Under the pieces are notes generated by a model that saw nothing but the letters and a program-made list of their open reading frames with translations, ran no database searches and was not told the DNA's origin. Both the position numbers and the translations under genes were made by a program. A stretch of DNA of 64,000 bases from Leptotrichia sp. oral taxon 223 (GTDB lineage: Bacteria; Fusobacteriota; Fusobacteriia; Fusobacteriales; Leptotrichiaceae), in contig NZ_JABXYU010000001.1 in NCBI RefSeq assembly GCF_013394795.1, positions 1,922,001 to 1,986,000 on the forward strand. Reading direction: 5' to 3'. The number at the start of each line of letters is the position of its first letter. Within the stretch, counting starts at the first letter, position 1. Below are positions 46,807 to 57,989 of this stretch, piece by piece.

Positions 46807-46899
46807 TTTCAAAAATAAAAAGCAAGTAGAAAAAATATTTATAGAACAAGGAAGAAAAATCTCTTTGTTAAAAAGTATAAAAAAACGGAGGAAAAAATA

Positions 46900-47877
46900 A
46901 TGAAATTATCAGCACAAAAAAGAAAATATTTAGAAAATTTAAGTGATAAAAATGGCTTTATATCAGCACTAGCAATTGACCAAAGAGGTGCCTTGAAAAA
47001 AATGATAAATAAAAATCAGGAAAAAGAAGCGACTGCTGAACAAATAAAAGAATTTAAAGTATTAGTTTCAAAACATTTAACAAAATATTCTTCTTCAATC
47101 TTGTTAGATCCTGAATATGGGTTGGATGCAGCAAAAGCTAGAGATAAAAATGCGGGATTATTGCTAGCTTATGAAAAAACAGGATATGATGCGAATGCAG
47201 TTGGAAGATTGCCAGATTGCCTTGTTGAATGGTCTGCAAAAAGACTGAAAGAAGAAGGAGCAGATGCAGTAAAATTCTTGTTATACTATGATGTAGACGA
47301 ATGTGAAGAAATAAATATTCAGAAAAAAGCATATATGGAAAGAGTAGGAGCTGAATGTGTTGCAGAAGACATACCTTTCTTTTTGGAAATTTTAAGTTAT
47401 GACTGTAAAATTGACGACAACAGCACAGCAGAATATGCAAAAGTAAAACCTAGAAAAGTTATTGAAGCAATGAAAGAATTTTCAGATCCGAGATACAATG
47501 TCGATGTTTTAAAAGTCGAAGTTCCTGTAAATATGAAATATGTTGAAGGATTTGCTGATGGAGAAGTTGTTTATACTAAAGAAGAAGCAGCAAACTATTT
47601 CAAACAACAAGACAAAGCAACAAACTTGCCATATATTTACCTAAGTGCTGGAGTAAGTGCAAAATTTTTCCAAGATACATTAAAATTTGCTCATGATTCA
47701 GGTGCTAAATTTAATGGGGTACTATGTGGAAGAGCGACTTGGGCAAATGGAGTAGAAGTGTTTGCTAAGGAAGGTGAAAAAGCAACTGTGGAATGGTTGG
47801 ATACAATTGGAAGAAAGAATATTGAAGAACTAAATGAAGTGGTTGAAAAAACAGCAACATCTTGGAAGGAAAAGTAG
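46900..47877 (+). CDS. lacD: tagatose 1,6-diphosphate aldolase
   Basis: 325 aa class I aldolase that cleaves tagatose 1,6-bisphosphate to dihydroxyacetone phosphate and glyceraldehyde 3-phosphate. Recognised by [14 protein letters not shown], the [14 protein letters not shown] segment, [12 protein letters not shown] with the lysine of the active-site strand, [16 protein letters not shown] and the C-terminal [18 protein letters not shown] / [18 protein letters not shown] precedes the start. It completes the tagatose pathway begun by lacABC. Confidence 0.95.
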   Translation: MKLSAQKRKYLENLSDKNGFISALAIDQRGALKKMINKNQEKEATAEQIKEFKVLVSKHLTKYSSSILLDPEYGLDAAKARDKNAGLLLAYEKTGYDANAVGRLPDCLVEWSAKRLKEEGADAVKFLLYYDVDECEEINIQKKAYMERVGAECVAEDIPFFLEILSYDCKIDDNSTAEYAKVKPRKVIEAMKEFSDPRYNVDVLKVEVPVNMKYVEGFADGEVVYTKEEAANYFKQQDKATNLPYIYLSAGVSAKFFQDTLKFAHDSGAKFNGVLCGRATWANGVEVFAKEGEKATVEWLDTIGRKNIEELNEVVEKTATSWKEK

Positions 47878-47943
47878 ATTTTAGAAAAATCGTAAATTAA
47901 AAAAACGAGATAAAAAATAAAAAATGTTAAAAGGGAGAGAATT

Positions 47944-48261
47944 ATGACAAAAGAAGATGTAACAATGGTAGGATTTGAAATTGTAGCTTTTGCAGGAGAT
48001 GCAAGATCTAAATTGATGATTGCATTAAATAAAGCTCAAAATGGTGAATTTGAAGAAGCAGAAAACTTAGTAAAAGAAGCTGAAGAATGCTTAGTTGGTG
48101 CTCATAATGCGCAAACAGATATTTTAGCTAAAGAATCAGCTGGAGAAAATTTGGAAATGAGTTTTATTATGATTCATGGACAGGATCATTTGATGACAAC
48201 AATATTATTGAAAGAATTAATGAAACATTTAATAGAATTATATAAAAGAGGAGCAAAGTAA
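47944..48261 (+). CDS. lacF: lactose-specific PTS enzyme IIA
   Basis: 105 aa, all-helical trimeric phosphocarrier that takes phosphate from HPr and passes it to LacE. The [14 protein letters not shown] motif puts the phosphorylated histidine at residue 78 and the metal-binding aspartate at 81, the positions known for IIA-lac. AAGGGAGAG precedes the start. Its stop codon overlaps the lacE start in TAATG, so the two are translationally coupled. Confidence 0.95.
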   Translation: MTKEDVTMVGFEIVAFAGDARSKLMIALNKAQNGEFEEAENLVKEAEECLVGAHNAQTDILAKESAGENLEMSFIMIHGQDHLMTTILLKELMKHLIELYKRGAK

Positions 48262-49964
48262 TGGAAAAACTGATTGAATTTATAGAAAAAGGAAAACCTT
48301 TTTTTGAAAAATTATCTCGGAATATATATTTAAGAGCAATTCGTGATGGTTTTATAGCTGGTATGCCAGTTATATTATTTTCTAGTATTTTTATCTTAGT
48401 TGCTTATGTTCCAAATGCTTTTGGATTTTTTTGGCCAAAAAGTATAGAAGCTTTATTAATGAAACCATATAGTTATTCTATGGGAATCTTAGCATTTTTA
48501 GTAGCTGGAACAACAGCTAAATCATTAACAGATTCTGTAAACCGTTCTATGCCAGCAACTAATCAAATTAATTATCTTTCTACACTTTTAGCCTCAATGG
48601 TTGGATTGTTGTTATTAGCGGCAGATCCAACTAAAGATGGAATTTCAACTGGATTCTTGGGTACAAAAGGACTTTTAACTGCATTTTTAGCATCATTTAT
48701 AACTGTAACAATTTATAAGTTTTGTATAAAAAATGAAGTAACTATTAAAATGCCTTCCGAAGTTCCGCCTAATATTTCACAAGTTTTTAAAGATGTAATA
48801 CCATTTACTTTATCAGTTGTATCACTTTATGTTCTTGATATTCTTGTACGTCATTTTATTGGTACAGGAGTTGCAGAAGCAGTAGGTAAACTTTTTGGAC
48901 CATTATTTTCAGCAGCTGATGGATATGTAGGAATTACTATTATATTTGGGGCTTTTGCGTTCTTCTGGTTTGTTGGAATTCATGGGCCTTCAATTGTAGA
49001 ACCGGCTATTGCAGTTGTCACTTATGCTAATATAGATGCAAATTTAAATCTTATGAGAGCTGGACAACATGCGGATAAAATCTTAACTTCAGGAACACAA
49101 ATGTTTATAGTTACAATGGGAGGAACTGGAGCTACTTTGATAGTGCCATTTATGTTTATGTGGATTTGTAAATCTAAGAGAAATAAAGCTATTGGACGTG
49201 CTTCTGTTGTGCCTACATTCTTTGGTGTAAACGAACCAATTTTATTTGGTGCTCCAATTGTATTAAATCCAGTATTCTTTATACCATTTATCTTTGCACC
49301 AATAATAAATGTTTGGATTTTTAAAATATTTATAGATGTACTTGGAATGAACAGCTTTACTGCTAATCTTCCATGGACAACTCCAGGACCATTGGGAATA
49401 ATACTGGGAACAAATCTTCAGGTATTATCATTTATTTTAGCGGCACTTTTAATTGTTGTGGACTTTATTATTTATTATCCATTTATAAAAGTATACGATA
49501 AACAAATTCTCGAAGAAGAACGCCTTGGAACTACAAATAACGAATTAAAAGAAAAAGTTGCTGCAAACTTCAACACTGAAAAAGCAGATAATATTCTTGA
49601 AAAAGCTGGTGTTGAAAAAACTGCTGCCGTTAAAAATAATATAACAAAAGAAACAAATGTACTTGTATTGTGTGCTGGTGGAGGAACAAGTGGACTTTTA
49701 GCAAATGCTTTAAATAAGGCAGCAAAAGAACATAATGTTCCAGTTAAAGCTGCAGCAGGTGGATATGGTGCACACCGTGAAATACTTCCTGAATTTGATT
49801 TGGTTATTCTTGCGCCACAAGTTGCATCAAATTTTGAAGATATGAAGGCAGAAACTGATAAATTAGGAATTAAATTAGCAAAAACCGAAGGAGCTCAATA
49901 TATTAGTTTGACTCGTGACGGTAAAGGTGCGTTAGACTTTGTGCAAGCACAATTTCAAGATTAA
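48261..49964 (+). CDS. lacE: lactose-specific PTS enzyme IICB
   Basis: 567 aa inner-membrane permease that imports and phosphorylates lactose. Residues about 1-430 are the IIC domain with many hydrophobic helices and [12 protein letters not shown] and [17 protein letters not shown], the conserved sugar-binding loops. A linker of about 40 residues leads to IIB (about 465-567), whose [17 protein letters not shown] holds the phosphorylated cysteine. Overlaps lacF by one base. Confidence 0.95.
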   Translation: MEKLIEFIEKGKPFFEKLSRNIYLRAIRDGFIAGMPVILFSSIFILVAYVPNAFGFFWPKSIEALLMKPYSYSMGILAFLVAGTTAKSLTDSVNRSMPATNQINYLSTLLASMVGLLLLAADPTKDGISTGFLGTKGLLTAFLASFITVTIYKFCIKNEVTIKMPSEVPPNISQVFKDVIPFTLSVVSLYVLDILVRHFIGTGVAEAVGKLFGPLFSAADGYVGITIIFGAFAFFWFVGIHGPSIVEPAIAVVTYANIDANLNLMRAGQHADKILTSGTQMFIVTMGGTGATLIVPFMFMWICKSKRNKAIGRASVVPTFFGVNEPILFGAPIVLNPVFFIPFIFAPIINVWIFKIFIDVLGMNSFTANLPWTTPGPLGIILGTNLQVLSFILAALLIVVDFIIYYPFIKVYDKQILEEERLGTTNNELKEKVAANFNTEKADNILEKAGVEKTAAVKNNITKETNVLVLCAGGGTSGLLANALNKAAKEHNVPVKAAAGGYGAHREILPEFDLVILAPQVASNFEDMKAETDKLGIKLAKTEGAQYISLTRDGKGALDFVQAQFQD

Positions 49965-49984
49965 TTAATATATTTTAATACTAA

Positions 49985-51420
<1,436 letters not shown>

Positions 51421-51448
51421 AATAATATTTATATATTTGAATTTTTTG

Positions 51449-51476
51449 TGTGGGAGTGAAAACTCTCACATTTTAA
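51449..51476 (+). terminator. terminator of the lac operon
   Basis: TGTGGGAG (51449-51456) with CTCTCACA (51463-51470), one G-U pair, 6-base loop, then TTTTAATTTATTTTTT. Confidence 0.7.
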
Positions 51477-51515
51477 TTTATTTTTTGGGTGGTGAAACCC
51501 GCAAAATTATTATAA

Positions 51516-51596
51516 CAAAAAAGACTAGAAAAATCTAGCCTAATTTGTTCACCATTTAATTAACTATAAGGATACTCTCCTTAGGAGTTATTTACA
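51516..51596 (-). ncRNA. remnant antitoxin-like RNA without toxin gene
   Basis: On the minus strand: a TTATAA -10-like box (51603-51608) with poor -35, CTCCTAAGGAG hairpin, GACTAGA/TCTAGCC-like terminator with T run, then TTATAAT and a leader hairpin GGGT-TTCACC-ACCC (51487-51500). Its TGGTGAA is complementary to that loop, as in complete modules. No micropeptide frame follows; the lac operon terminator occupies the place. Confidence 0.55.
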
Positions 51597-51639
51597 CAGG
51601 TGTTATAACACAAAATTATTTAAAAAAAAACAAAAAAAC

Positions 51640-51696
51640 TTGACAAAAAACGATTACTATTGTAAACTATTAATATAAAAGATTACGAATGTAAAC
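51640..51696 (+). promoter_or_regulatory. copY promoter with two CopY-type operators
   Basis: TTGACA (51640-51645), 17 bases, TAAACT (51663-51668). Two related 16-base boxes, GATTACTATTGTAAAC (51652-51667) and GATTACGAATGTAAAC (51681-51696), each hold inverted TTAC/GTAA halves. The first covers the -10 region and the second lies just downstream, a layout suited to repression. Confidence 0.7.
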
Positions 51697-51722
51697 ATTA
51701 AGTGAGGTAAGGAGGTAAGAAT

Positions 51723-52175
51723 GTGAAAGAAAACTGCAAAATTGATAAAAAACAGCATATAACCGATGCAGAATGGGAAGTAATGCGAGTTGTGTGGGCA
51801 AATAGTGAAGTTACAAGCAAGTTTGTATCAAAGGTGCTTTGTGAGAAAATGAACTGGAAGCAGGCTACAATAAAGACGCTGTTAAATCGGCTATTGGAAA
51901 AGAATATTTTGAAAAAGAGGGAAATTGGGAACAAGTATATTTATTCGACGGATTTTACGGAAAAAGAAGTGGCTAATAGTTATATTTTAGGAACTTTTGA
52001 TAAAATTTGTAAAACGAAAGTTGGAGAAATGATAGGGAAAGTTATTGAGAACAGTGAACTGAGTTTTGGCGACTTGGACTTGATTTTGAAGGCTGTGGAG
52101 AAAAAGAGGAAAACGGCTGTGAAGGAAGTTTTGTGTGATTGTGTTGAAGGGCAGTGTAATTGCAGAGAAGGATGA
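51723..52175 (+). CDS. copY: CopY-type copper-responsive repressor
   Basis: 150 aa of the BlaI/MecI/CopY family. Winged-helix domain at about 10-80 (HITDAEWEVMRVVWANSEVTSKFVSKVLCEKMNWKQATIKTLLNRLLEK). The C-terminus has C138-x-C140-x4-C145-x-C147, the metal-binding hook of CopY. GTG start after AAGGAGG; the ATG two bases earlier is out of frame. In relatives, Cu(I) displaces Zn(II) at the hook and releases DNA. Two operators stand in front; copA lies 1.7 kb downstream past two unrelated genes. Confidence 0.92.
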   Translation: MKENCKIDKKQHITDAEWEVMRVVWANSEVTSKFVSKVLCEKMNWKQATIKTLLNRLLEKNILKKREIGNKYIYSTDFTEKEVANSYILGTFDKICKTKVGEMIGKVIENSELSFGDLDLILKAVEKKRKTAVKEVLCDCVEGQCNCREG

Positions 52176-52337
52176 TTAATGAAATTATAAGAGTAATTTG
52201 TTATTTTAATAATAGACTTGTTAGGGAAACTGTAAGTGTTAATAAAGTAAGTATTATGAGGTAAGGGGTTTTAACTCCTTCTCGAAATAAAAAAAACATG
52301 TTTAATAAGTATAAAATTTGATAACTGGAGGTATAAA

Positions 52338-53243
52338 ATGAACATTGTGGCGGGAAAAACTAAATACGAATTCGGTGTGAATAGAATTTTGAATGAAACA
52401 AATGATTCATTAAATTATGAAGAAATAGAGCAAGATATTGATTATATTGAAAATAAAAAAGGTGATCAGCTATACTGTATGAAATCTCTTGGATTTGAGT
52501 ATTTACAACTTTCTTCAAAAAAATTATTTGTAGAAAAGGACATAAAAACTTGTAGATATTATTGCTATATAATTGCTAAATTAGAATTTTTATCAAAAGC
52601 ATTAGATGAGAAGGTATTTTTTGATAATTCAGATTTATTTTATATGCTGATGTCAAATAATCCTGATTTTATAGTGTTTTTAAAAAATAATATAGAGGAA
52701 ATACAACCTAACGATTATGATTCAGAAAAAGATATTTATAAAAATTTAACTAATACATATGGAGATTTTTTTATAACAAGGACAACTTTATTAGCAATAA
52801 TTGGTGATTTTGAAGAAGTGAAAAAGCGATGTTCAGTATATTTGGAAAAATCTAAAAATTTTAGAGATAGTTATTATAGATACCGTGTTTATGGAATGGA
52901 ATTTTTGAAGGCTTTAGCATTAAAGGATATTGAAAAAATGAAAGAAATAATAGATATAATGATGATGCCTAAGATAGCAAAGGCATTGGTTAGAGATCGT
53001 ATTACTAACTATAGTTTTTATTTACATATTTATGTTATAATATATGCAAAAATAGCATTGCTTCATGGATTTGATTTAGGTATAGATAATGAAGTTGCCC
53101 CTAAAGAAATAATTGATAATACTCCATTAGAAAGTTATGAAGATCCATACAATTTTATGAAAAAATTTGATTTAAAAACAATAACTCCAAAAGAATGGAG
53201 AGAATGGACAAAAAGTTATTCAACATTTAGACCAATTGATTAA
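52338..53243 (+). CDS. Imm49-like immunity protein (tentative)
   Basis: 301 aa, soluble and mostly helical, no signal peptide. The C-terminal IYAKIALLHGFDLGIDNEVAPKEIIDNTPLESYEDPYNFMKKF resembles the end of the Imm49 family of immunity proteins found beside polymorphic toxins; the rest is not clearly recognised. GGAGG precedes the start. No toxin gene is adjacent, which fits orphan immunity genes. It stands with the next gene between copY and copA and looks inserted. Assignment rests on one segment and should be treated as a suggestion. Confidence 0.5.
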   Translation: MNIVAGKTKYEFGVNRILNETNDSLNYEEIEQDIDYIENKKGDQLYCMKSLGFEYLQLSSKKLFVEKDIKTCRYYCYIIAKLEFLSKALDEKVFFDNSDLFYMLMSNNPDFIVFLKNNIEEIQPNDYDSEKDIYKNLTNTYGDFFITRTTLLAIIGDFEEVKKRCSVYLEKSKNFRDSYYRYRVYGMEFLKALALKDIEKMKEIIDIMMMPKIAKALVRDRITNYSFYLHIYVIIYAKIALLHGFDLGIDNEVAPKEIIDNTPLESYEDPYNFMKKFDLKTITPKEWREWTKSYSTFRPID

Positions 53244-53257
53244 GAGGTGATAAGATT

Positions 53258-53827
53258 ATGTCAGAAATAATAGATTTTTATACAAGAATTAAATATAAAA
53301 AAGATAATACGATAAAAGAAGACGATATACTGGATGATTTGGATATCTATGATGCTATACTAGAACTTGAATATGATACAATTGTTTATTATAATGAAAA
53401 ACTTCTAACATTACAGGGACGTGCCAATTGGAGTTATGCAAGAACTTTTTCTCCAAGTCAGGAAAGAAATGAACTTCAAGAAGTTGCAAAAAATAAAGGA
53501 ATAGATAATTTATACTATATTTTTTGCAGTTATTCATTATCAATGGGAATAGTGTATGGGATCATAAATTTTGATATTAATAATAATGCTGTTTATGAAA
53601 AGATTTTTGAGAAAGAAGAGTGTGAAGAAATTCTAGAGAAATTATCACCTGGATTAGTCAAAAAATTTCAAATACTCAACGAGAGCGAAAAAGAATATAC
53701 TGACGATGGTGAAAATCTTGATGATATTGTGGAAGAAATGAATGATAAGATAAGTAAGTACTGTTATCAAGAATTTATTAAATTTATAAATGAAACAAAG
53801 TTAGAAGAATTAGATTTTAATTGTTAA
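53258..53827 (+). CDS. hypothetical acidic protein
   Basis: 189 aa, strongly acidic (many D and E), no signal peptide or membrane segment. The composition and size fit immunity or antitoxin-like proteins but no family is recognised. AAGAGGTGA precedes the start 14 bases after the Imm49-like gene, so the two are probably one unit. Its last codons run to 53827, 35 bases before copA. Confidence 0.7.
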   Translation: MSEIIDFYTRIKYKKDNTIKEDDILDDLDIYDAILELEYDTIVYYNEKLLTLQGRANWSYARTFSPSQERNELQEVAKNKGIDNLYYIFCSYSLSMGIVYGIINFDINNNAVYEKIFEKEECEEILEKLSPGLVKKFQILNESEKEYTDDGENLDDIVEEMNDKISKYCYQEFIKFINETKLEELDFNC

Positions 53828-53862
53828 ATGAATTTTTGAAGAAACGAAAGGAGCATAATAAT

Positions 53863-56091
53863 ATGAAAACAGAAAATTATACAGTAACTGGAATGAGCTG
53901 TGCAGCTTGTGCTAATGCTGTGGAAAAGGCGCTTAATAAAAATAATGATATTAACGCTTCAGTTAATATTGCAACTGAAAAATTGAATATTGAATATGAT
54001 GAGAAAAAATATAATTTTGATAAAATTAGGAAAATAGTAGAGTCGGCTGGGTATGGGCTGGTTGAGGATATGACAGAAGATAAAAAACTGGAACTTTATC
54101 AAGAAAAAATAACAAGTTTGAAAAATCGATTAATTTTGGCAATTATTTTTGTTGTTCCACTTTTGTATATTTCGATGGGGCATATGCTCGGGGCAACACT
54201 TCCTGAATTTTTGAATCCTAAAGTAAATCCGTTTAATTTTGCATTGGCACAGTTTGTGTTGACTTTGCCTATTATTCATGCTGGGAGAGATTTTTTTTCA
54301 CATGGATTTAAAAATTTAGTAAGAAAATCTCCAACAATGGATTCATTAATTGCGATTGGGGCGACAGCGGCGGTACTTTATGGAATTTATGCCACTTTCA
54401 GAATTGTAACTGTAGATCCTGAAGCACATATGGATTTGTATTATGAGTCAGCTGGTACAATTATTACATTAATTTTATTTGGAAAACTGCTGGAGGCAAA
54501 AACAAAAGGTCAAACTTCATCGGCAATAAAAAAACTTATCGGACTTCAGCCTAAAAAGGCTAAAATCATTGAAAATGGAGTGGAAAAGGAAGTTCTGATT
54601 GAAAAATTGAAAGTTGGAGATATTGTTATTGTGAAACCGGGAGAAAAAATTGCGGTGGACGGAAAGATTGTGGAAGGGGCGACTTCTGTTGATGAATCAA
54701 TGTTGACAGGAGAAAGTTTGCCAGTAAGCAAAAAAGTTGGAGATAAGGTTGTTGGAGGAAGTATAAATAAAAATGGAAGTATTAGATTTGAGGCGACTGA
54801 AATTGGTAAAAATACAGTTTTGTCACAAATTATAAAACTGGTTGAAGAAGCACAGGGGTCAAAGGCTCCTATTTCTCGAATGGCAGACATTGTGGCGGCA
54901 TATTTTGTACCGATTGTTATTGGGATTGCGATAATTACAGGGATTGCCTGGTTTCTAAGTGGAAGTGGATTGGTTACTGCATTGTCGTTTTTCATCGCTG
55001 TACTTGTAATTGCGTGTCCGTGTGCATTGGGACTTGCAACACCTACATCGATAATGGTTGGAACTGGAAAAGGGGCTGAAAACGGTATCCTTATTAAAAG
55101 TGGAGAAGCTCTTGAAACAGCACATAAAATTAAAACGGTTGTCTTTGATAAGACTGGTACGATTACGAAAGGAAAGCCTGTACTGACTGATTTGATTGCT
55201 TATGGAAATTATAACGAGAATGAATTGTTAAAAATTGCTGCAAGTGTAGAAAATGATTCAGAGCATCCATTAGCAGAGGCAATTGTAAATGAAGCAAAAG
55301 AGAAAAATATTGAAATTAAACCCTATGAAAAATTTAGGGCAATGCCAGGTTACGGTATTCGTGCGGCAATTGATGGTAAAGAAGTGCAAATTGGAAATAG
55401 AAAACTTATGGAAAATCGAAAAATCAATGTGGAAATTTCTCAAAAAGATTATGATATTCTGTCGAATGAAGGAAAAACGCCAATGTACATTTCGATTGAT
55501 AACGAATTGGCAGGGCTTGTTGCAGTTGCAGATGTTATCAAGGAAACAAGCAAGGAAGCTATAGAAAAACTGAAAAAAATGGGAATCAAGACAATAATAC
55601 TAACTGGAGATAACGAAAAAACTGCGAAATTTATCGCAAAGCAAGTGGGAATAGATGATGTAATTTCAGAAGTGCTGCCTTATCAGAAATCTCAAAAAGT
55701 AAAGGAACTTCAGGAAAAAGATGAATTTGTTGCAATGGTTGGAGACGGAATTAACGATTCACCAGCACTTGCTCAAGCAAACGTTGGAATTGCAATAGGA
55801 AATGGAACGGATGTTGCTATAGAATCAGCTGATATTGTCTTAATTAGAAACGATTTGAGAGATGTTGCGGGTGCAATAGCATTAAGTAAAGTGACAATCA
55901 CAAATATAAAGGAAAATCTATTTTGGGCATTCTTTTATAACGTACTTGGAATACCATTTGCCGCTGGAATATTTTATGCATTTTTCAATGGACCAAAATT
56001 GGATCCGATGATAGCGGCTTTTGCAATGTCGTTTAGTTCAGTATCTGTTTTGGGGAATGCTTTGAGATTGAAATTTTTTAAAGTTAAATAG
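53863..56091 (+). CDS. copA: copper-exporting P1B-type ATPase
   Basis: 742 aa inner-membrane pump. One N-terminal heavy-metal domain with GMSCAAC (Cys13, Cys16). TGES in the actuator domain, the membrane metal site ACPCAL (Cys385-Pro-Cys387), the phosphorylated aspartate in DKTGTITKG (Asp429), SEHPLAEAI with the nucleotide-binding His-Pro, and [13 protein letters not shown]. The start at 53863 follows AAAGGAG; a longer frame from 53821 lacks support and would overlap the previous gene. Probably regulated by the upstream CopY, though the intervening genes weaken the operon link. Confidence 0.95.
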   Translation: MKTENYTVTGMSCAACANAVEKALNKNNDINASVNIATEKLNIEYDEKKYNFDKIRKIVESAGYGLVEDMTEDKKLELYQEKITSLKNRLILAIIFVVPLLYISMGHMLGATLPEFLNPKVNPFNFALAQFVLTLPIIHAGRDFFSHGFKNLVRKSPTMDSLIAIGATAAVLYGIYATFRIVTVDPEAHMDLYYESAGTIITLILFGKLLEAKTKGQTSSAIKKLIGLQPKKAKIIENGVEKEVLIEKLKVGDIVIVKPGEKIAVDGKIVEGATSVDESMLTGESLPVSKKVGDKVVGGSINKNGSIRFEATEIGKNTVLSQIIKLVEEAQGSKAPISRMADIVAAYFVPIVIGIAIITGIAWFLSGSGLVTALSFFIAVLVIACPCALGLATPTSIMVGTGKGAENGILIKSGEALETAHKIKTVVFDKTGTITKGKPVLTDLIAYGNYNENELLKIAASVENDSEHPLAEAIVNEAKEKNIEIKPYEKFRAMPGYGIRAAIDGKEVQIGNRKLMENRKINVEISQKDYDILSNEGKTPMYISIDNELAGLVAVADVIKETSKEAIEKLKKMGIKTIILTGDNEKTAKFIAKQVGIDDVISEVLPYQKSQKVKELQEKDEFVAMVGDGINDSPALAQANVGIAIGNGTDVAIESADIVLIRNDLRDVAGAIALSKVTITNIKENLFWAFFYNVLGIPFAAGIFYAFFNGPKLDPMIAAFAMSFSSVSVLGNALRLKFFKVK

Positions 56092-56107
56092 AATTTTGAA
56101 AAATAGG

Positions 56108-56137
56108 TTGAATTTTATTACATATCTATGATATTAT
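56108..56137 (+). promoter_or_regulatory. promoter of the 45-aa gene
   Basis: TTGAAT (56108-56113), 18 bases, TATTAT (56132-56137), about 20 bases before the start codon. Confidence 0.5.
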
Positions 56138-56158
56138 CTTCTATAAGAGGTGAGTAAT

Positions 56159-56296
56159 ATGGAAACAAAATTAAGAAATTTAACAAAGAAAGTTGAGAAT
56201 AAATCAGTAAAAATTGCAGAAGATAAGGAATTGGAAATAATTTCTTCTAAAGTTTTGAAGAAGTATAAAAAAACATTTGAGAAATTGACGAAATGA
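56159..56296 (+). CDS. small basic protein, unknown
   Basis: 45 aa, METKLRNLTKKVENK at the start and KKYKKTFEKLTK at the end. AGAGGTGAG stands 7 bases before the ATG. Lysine-rich, amphipathic helix pattern, no hydrophobic segment. Size and charge recall short antitoxins of type II systems, but no partner toxin is adjacent; the next element is an RNA-regulated micropeptide module. A real gene is supported by promoter, ribosome-binding site and codon use. Confidence 0.6.
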   Translation: METKLRNLTKKVENKSVKIAEDKELEIISSKVLKKYKKTFEKLTK

Positions 56297-56327
56297 TTCC
56301 TGTATAAAAAAATATAAAATTTTAGTA

Positions 56328-56356
56328 TTGATTTTTTTTTTGAAAAATGATATAAT
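56328..56356 (+). promoter_or_regulatory. promoter of the 56-kb module RNA
   Basis: TTGATT (56328-56333), 17 bases, TATAAT (56351-56356). Confidence 0.75.
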
Positions 56357-56362
56357 ACTTTT

Positions 56363-56444
56363 GAATAAAAAACAATCTATATGCTTATAGTCATAGAAAA
56401 AATGCGGAAAATCCCTCATTCTTAATTGAATGGGGGTGTTTTTT
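56363..56444 (+). ncRNA. antitoxin-like RNA, 56-kb module
   Basis: About 80 nt ending at CCCTCATTC-TTAATT-GAATGGGGG plus TGTTTTTT. CAATCTATATGCTT near its 5' end is the exact complement of AAGCATATAGATTG, which runs into the micropeptide's GGGGGTGG ribosome-binding site. TGCGGA matches TCCGCA in the loop of the leader hairpin. Confidence 0.73.
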
Positions 56445-56454
56445 ATGATATAAT
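56426..56454 (+). promoter_or_regulatory. micropeptide promoter inside the RNA terminator
   Basis: TTGAAT (56426-56431) lies in the loop and 3' arm of the terminator hairpin of the upstream RNA; TATAAT follows at 56449-56454 after 17 bases. Confidence 0.7.
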
Positions 56455-56518
56455 ATTCTGTCGATTAAGATCCGCAAACTTAAACGACAACAAAGCATAT
56501 AGATTGGGGGTGGTCAAG

Positions 56519-56590
56519 ATGATTAATCAAGACTGGACTGTTTTATTGGCTATAATCATTTTTTTCTTGATTTTTAGCCGTCAAAGATAG
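56519..56590 (+). CDS. hydrophobic micropeptide, toxin-like, second family
   Basis: 23 aa, starting MINQDWTVLLAIII and ending FFLIFSRQR: one membrane helix with a basic tail, unrelated in sequence to the array peptides. The 5' leader can fold GTCG-TTAAG / CTTAA-CGAC (56460-56488) with TCCGCA in the loop. The 3' flank has CTCCTCCTACC, which can pair with the GGTGG of the ribosome-binding site. Closed by its own terminator. Confidence 0.75.
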   Translation: MINQDWTVLLAIIIFFLIFSRQR

Positions 56591-56620
56591 TCGGCTTGAA
56601 TTAATCTCCTCCTACCTTTG

Positions 56621-56653
56621 CCCACTGGTTATTTATAACTGGTGGGTTTTGTT
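56621..56653 (+). terminator. terminator of the 56-kb micropeptide mRNA
   Basis: CCCACTGGTTAT (56621-56632) pairs with ATAACTGGTGGG with two G-U pairs, then TTTTGTTTTT. Confidence 0.8.
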
Positions 56654-56833
56654 TTTAATTTTTTAATAGGTAAGAAAATATTGGAAATTGTTGATAAAAT
56701 AAATATGACATTTATTAAAGTTAAAATTTAAATATTGACAATTTTAGAAAATTATATTAAAATAAATTGTAATGATTACAAAATTAAATAAATTATTATA
56801 AAATAAATAAAAATTAAATTGGAGGTATGGAAA

Positions 56834-57817
56834 ATGGATTTTAGCTTAAATCTTGGTGCTTTAGATGAAGGGAAATTAGTAAAAATTGATGAAAATAAAC
56901 TTTATGATGTGACTGTAGTCGGATCTGGGCCTGCAGCTGTTTCTGCAGCAATTTATGCGGCTAGAAAAGGGCTTAATGTGGCGATGGTTGGAGTGAAGAT
57001 TGGTGGACAGATTCTTGATACAAATGAAATTGAGAATATTATCGGAACTGTTTCTACAACTGGAGCTAAATTTGCTGAAACATTGGAAAAACATTTAAAA
57101 GAACATGAAATTGCATTTAAGGAAGGTCATTTAGTAAAAGAGATAAAGGAAGATGGAAAAGATAAGATTTTGGTAACTGATGATGGAAAAAGTTATAAAA
57201 CAAAAACAGTTATTGTAGCAACTGGAGCAAAACCTAGAAGTTTGAATATTCCTGGAGAAGCTGAATATGTTGGTAAAGGAGTGCATTACTGCTCAACTTG
57301 TGACGGGCCTTTCTATAAAGGGCTGGATGTGGCTGTAATTGGTGGGGGAAATTCAGGTGTGGAAGCGGCACTGGATTTGTCTGGAATTGCAAAATCAGTT
57401 ACATTAATTGAATTTATGCCAGAATTAAAGGCTGATAAGATTTTACAGGAAAAATTGGCTGAACAGTCAAATATAAAAACTATTTTAAATTCTGCAACAG
57501 TTAGAGTTAATGGAAAAGAATTTGTAGAAAGTATTGTTTATAAAAGCAGAGAAACTAATGAAGAAAAAACGTTGAATGTGGAAGGTATGTTTGTGGAAAT
57601 TGGGTTGTCACCAAGAAGCGAAGTTGTAAAAGGCTTGGTTGAAACAAATAAAATTGGAGAAATTGTAATTAATCCTGAAAATAACTTAACTTCTGTGGCT
57701 GGAATCTTTGCAGCGGGAGATGTTACTAGCATTAGACAAAAACAAATAATCATCGCAATGGGAGAAGGTGCAAAAGCGGCACTTGGAGCATTTGAGTATT
57801 TGATTACAAAATATTAA
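56834..57817 (+). CDS. thioredoxin reductase-like flavoprotein
   Basis: 327 aa with FAD- and NAD(P)H-binding Rossmann folds: VTVVGSGPAAVSAAIYAARKGL near residue 30, GGQILDTNEIENIIG, the redox pair C153-S-T-C156 in HYCSTCDGPFYKG, VAVIGGGNSGVEAALDL, and the C-terminal AGIFAAGDVTSIRQKQIIIAMGEGAKAAL. The GPAA variant and the KIGGQ segment make it closer to AhpF C-terminal domains than to classical TrxB, so it may reduce a peroxiredoxin or glutaredoxin-like partner. The start at 56834 follows GGAGG by 8 bases. No peroxiredoxin gene is adjacent. Confidence 0.9.
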   Translation: MDFSLNLGALDEGKLVKIDENKLYDVTVVGSGPAAVSAAIYAARKGLNVAMVGVKIGGQILDTNEIENIIGTVSTTGAKFAETLEKHLKEHEIAFKEGHLVKEIKEDGKDKILVTDDGKSYKTKTVIVATGAKPRSLNIPGEAEYVGKGVHYCSTCDGPFYKGLDVAVIGGGNSGVEAALDLSGIAKSVTLIEFMPELKADKILQEKLAEQSNIKTILNSATVRVNGKEFVESIVYKSRETNEEKTLNVEGMFVEIGLSPRSEVVKGLVETNKIGEIVINPENNLTSVAGIFAAGDVTSIRQKQIIIAMGEGAKAALGAFEYLITKY

Positions 57818-57837
57818 TTTTTAAAATAGGAAAAATG

Positions 57838-57884
57838 AACTGCATCTAAAATCTTGGACACAAGATAAGAGGTGCGGTTTTTTT
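57838..57884 (+). terminator. terminator of the reductase gene
   Basis: Two stacked stems: AACTGCATCT with AGGTGCGGTT outside and ATCTTG with CAAGAT inside, then seven T. Confidence 0.8.
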
Positions 57885-57930
57885 ATAGAAACATTTAAAA
57901 AAGAAGGCTGATGAAATTCCTTATTTTCAT

Positions 57931-57966
57931 AAAAAAATACTCCAATTAATTAAAATTAGAGTATTT
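57931..57966 (-). terminator. terminator of the 58-kb lipoprotein gene
   Basis: On the minus strand AAATACTCTAATT pairs with AATTGGAGTATTT (one G-U), then seven T. Confidence 0.8.
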
Positions 57967-57989
57967 ATAATTATAAGAAAATCGATATT

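Noticed and set aside
54546-54995. 149-codon minus-strand frame in copA
   Set aside because: Antisense shadow of the actuator and membrane part of the copper ATPase; no ribosome-binding site.
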